Origin: an uncultured Lachnospiraceae bacterium
Lineage (GTDB): Bacteria; Bacillota; Clostridia; Lachnospirales; Lachnospiraceae
DNA length: 64,000 nt
NCBI GenBank assembly: GCA_948470755.1
Contig: CAOKPU010000004.1
Span: 18,791-82,790 of the forward strand
Reading direction: 5' to 3'
The position numbers and the translations under genes were made by a program. Positions 63,361-64,000 of the stretch are shown in pieces; position 1 is the first letter of the stretch, and the number at the start of each line of letters is the position of its first letter. The notes under the pieces are model-generated. The model saw only the letters and a program-made list of their open reading frames with translations. It did no database searches and was not told where the DNA came from.

Positions 63361-63579
63361 ATGGGAATGCCGTTGTCAATGGTAGATGCAGGAGCCGCCA
63401 ATGTGATACGCAAAGTTGGCGGGAAAGAAGAAACCAGGAAGTTTCTGGAGAATCTTGGATTTGTAGAAGGGGGGACAGTGACTGTCATATCGGAATCAGG
63501 AGGAAACATGATTGTCAATGTAAAGGATTCCAGAGTTGCCATCGGAAAAGATATGGCAAATAAAATTATGGTAATCTAA
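63361..63579 (+). CDS. feoA: FeoA-type SH3-like protein, copy 1
   Basis: A 72-residue FeoA domain protein with the motif LGFVEGGTVTVISESGGNMIVNVKDSRVAIGKDMA. FeoA is a small cytoplasmic SH3-fold partner that assists the FeoB ferrous-iron transporter. AAGGAAAG precedes ATG 63361. It is the first of two tandem FeoA genes, 13 bases ahead of the second; the operon is feoA-feoA-feoB. Confidence 0.9.
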   Translation: MGMPLSMVDAGAANVIRKVGGKEETRKFLENLGFVEGGTVTVISESGGNMIVNVKDSRVAIGKDMANKIMVI

Positions 63580-63592
63580 GGAAGGAGAATTT

Positions 63593-63814
63593 ATGAAAAC
63601 ATTAAAAGAAATCTCTTGCGGAAACACCGTAAAAGTGATGAAATTGACCGGCGAGGGGCCGGTAAAACGGCGCATCATGGATATGGGGATTACGAAAGGG
63701 GTGGATGTCTTTGTCCGTAAAGTGGCCCCGCTGGGAGATCCTGTGGAAGTGACTGTGAGAGGATATGAGTTGTCAATACGGAAGGCGGATGCGGCGATGA
63801 TTTTGGTAGAATGA
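63593..63814 (+). CDS. feoA: FeoA-type SH3-like protein, copy 2
   Basis: A 73-residue FeoA domain protein with GEGPVKRRIMDMGITKGVDVFVRKVAPLGDPVEVTVRGYELSIRKADAAMI, closer to the standard FeoA consensus (L-x-D-x-G-I). GGAAGGAG precedes the ATG. It lies 90 bases before feoB. Two FeoA proteins may act as a heterodimer or one may be fused in other genomes; this is inference. Confidence 0.93.
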   Translation: MKTLKEISCGNTVKVMKLTGEGPVKRRIMDMGITKGVDVFVRKVAPLGDPVEVTVRGYELSIRKADAAMILVE

Positions 63815-63903
63815 TTTTTTGGCCAAAAGTTAGTTGAAGCTAATAAAAGAAAGTTATATAGAACATAAGTGAGAAAAAAGCTAAAAGCGGAAAGAGGTAA
63901 GAT

Positions 63904-64000
63904 ATGTCAGTGAAAATTGCATTAGCGGGTAATCCGAACAGTGGAAAAACAACATTATTCAATGCGCTTACCGGTTCCAATCAGTTTGTAGGAAACTGGC
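63904..64000 (+). CDS. feoB: Ferrous iron transporter FeoB (N-terminal fragment, runs off window)
   Basis: ATG 63904, behind GAAAGAGG. The 32 visible residues start [27 protein letters not shown], with the G1 (P-loop) of the FeoB G-protein domain. FeoB imports Fe(II) using a GTPase-linked membrane domain. The rest lies beyond 64000. It is the third gene of the feoA-feoA-feoB operon under the palindromic promoter at 63182-63213. Confidence 0.93.
   Translation, partial: MSVKIALAGNPNSGKTTLFNALTGSNQFVGNW

Overview
The window reads as chromosome of an anaerobic, probably spore-capable Firmicute of the Lachnospiraceae type. The reasons are strong Shine-Dalgarno sites, a low-to-medium GC content, sporulation-type genes (GerW/YtfJ, YlbJ), an Asp23-FakA-RecG operon, a GGGtGRT-family gene, Feo iron uptake under a DtxR-like regulator, and the style of the serine recombinase. 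No species can be named from the sequence. No tRNA, rRNA or CRISPR array was seen.

Layout. 1-2350 is the right end of an integrated element: a gene tail, a 43-residue ORF and a large serine recombinase whose 3' end abuts an ABC permease gene that has lost its C-terminus. 2292-3852 (minus) is that SsuC/SsuB-like ABC pair. 4178-10500 carries argH, asd, a degenerate-GGDEF/EAL protein and topB. 10542-15011 holds a hexapeptide-repeat protein, the NifU-like plus GGGtGRT pair and a chemotaxis receptor. 15317-21623 is a methionine synthase-like gene followed by ilvB, two tandem ilvN genes and ilvC. 21831-28644 encodes two hybrid histidine kinases and an HD-GYP response regulator. 28662-30475 is leuCD. 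30600-32494 is a TPR/DUF4037 pair. 32495-33286 is rich in structured repeats and contains a NusG-domain-II gene. 33287-38379 has a Gx transporter, ruvAB, zapA and a U32 peptidase. 38389-43857 covers ftsW-like, PBP2-like, DUF2953, GerW, a tiny membrane protein and a coiled-coil J-domain-like protein. 43939-49529 has rpmB (minus), asp23, fakA, recG and degV. 50016-54204 is a type IIA topoisomerase pair. 54305-62647 has rsmD, coaD, a coiled-coil protein, an amidase, ylbJ (minus), an rsuA-family synthase, a transglutaminase and a fused MFS/spermidine synthase. The window ends with a DtxR-like regulator (minus), two feoA genes and the start of feoB.

How they work together. Branched-chain amino acid synthesis (ilvB-N-N-C, leuCD) is split by a sensory cassette with c-di-GMP hydrolase potential, and a second EAL protein lies nearby. 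Cell-envelope genes (FtsW/PBP2, ZapA, amidase) and DNA repair or topology genes (RuvAB, RecG, TopB, ParEC-like) form the housekeeping background. The iron locus has a textbook promoter whose -10 box lies inside a perfect 16-bp palindrome, a likely operator.

The most unusual non-gene signal is a structured intergenic repeat family. Two full copies in 32491-32815 fold into the same three-way junction although the arms of one stem are exchanged between copies, which is covariation. Truncated copies follow stop codons at 8436 and 27486. A second, MITE-like repeat lies upstream of argH and of the topoisomerase pair.
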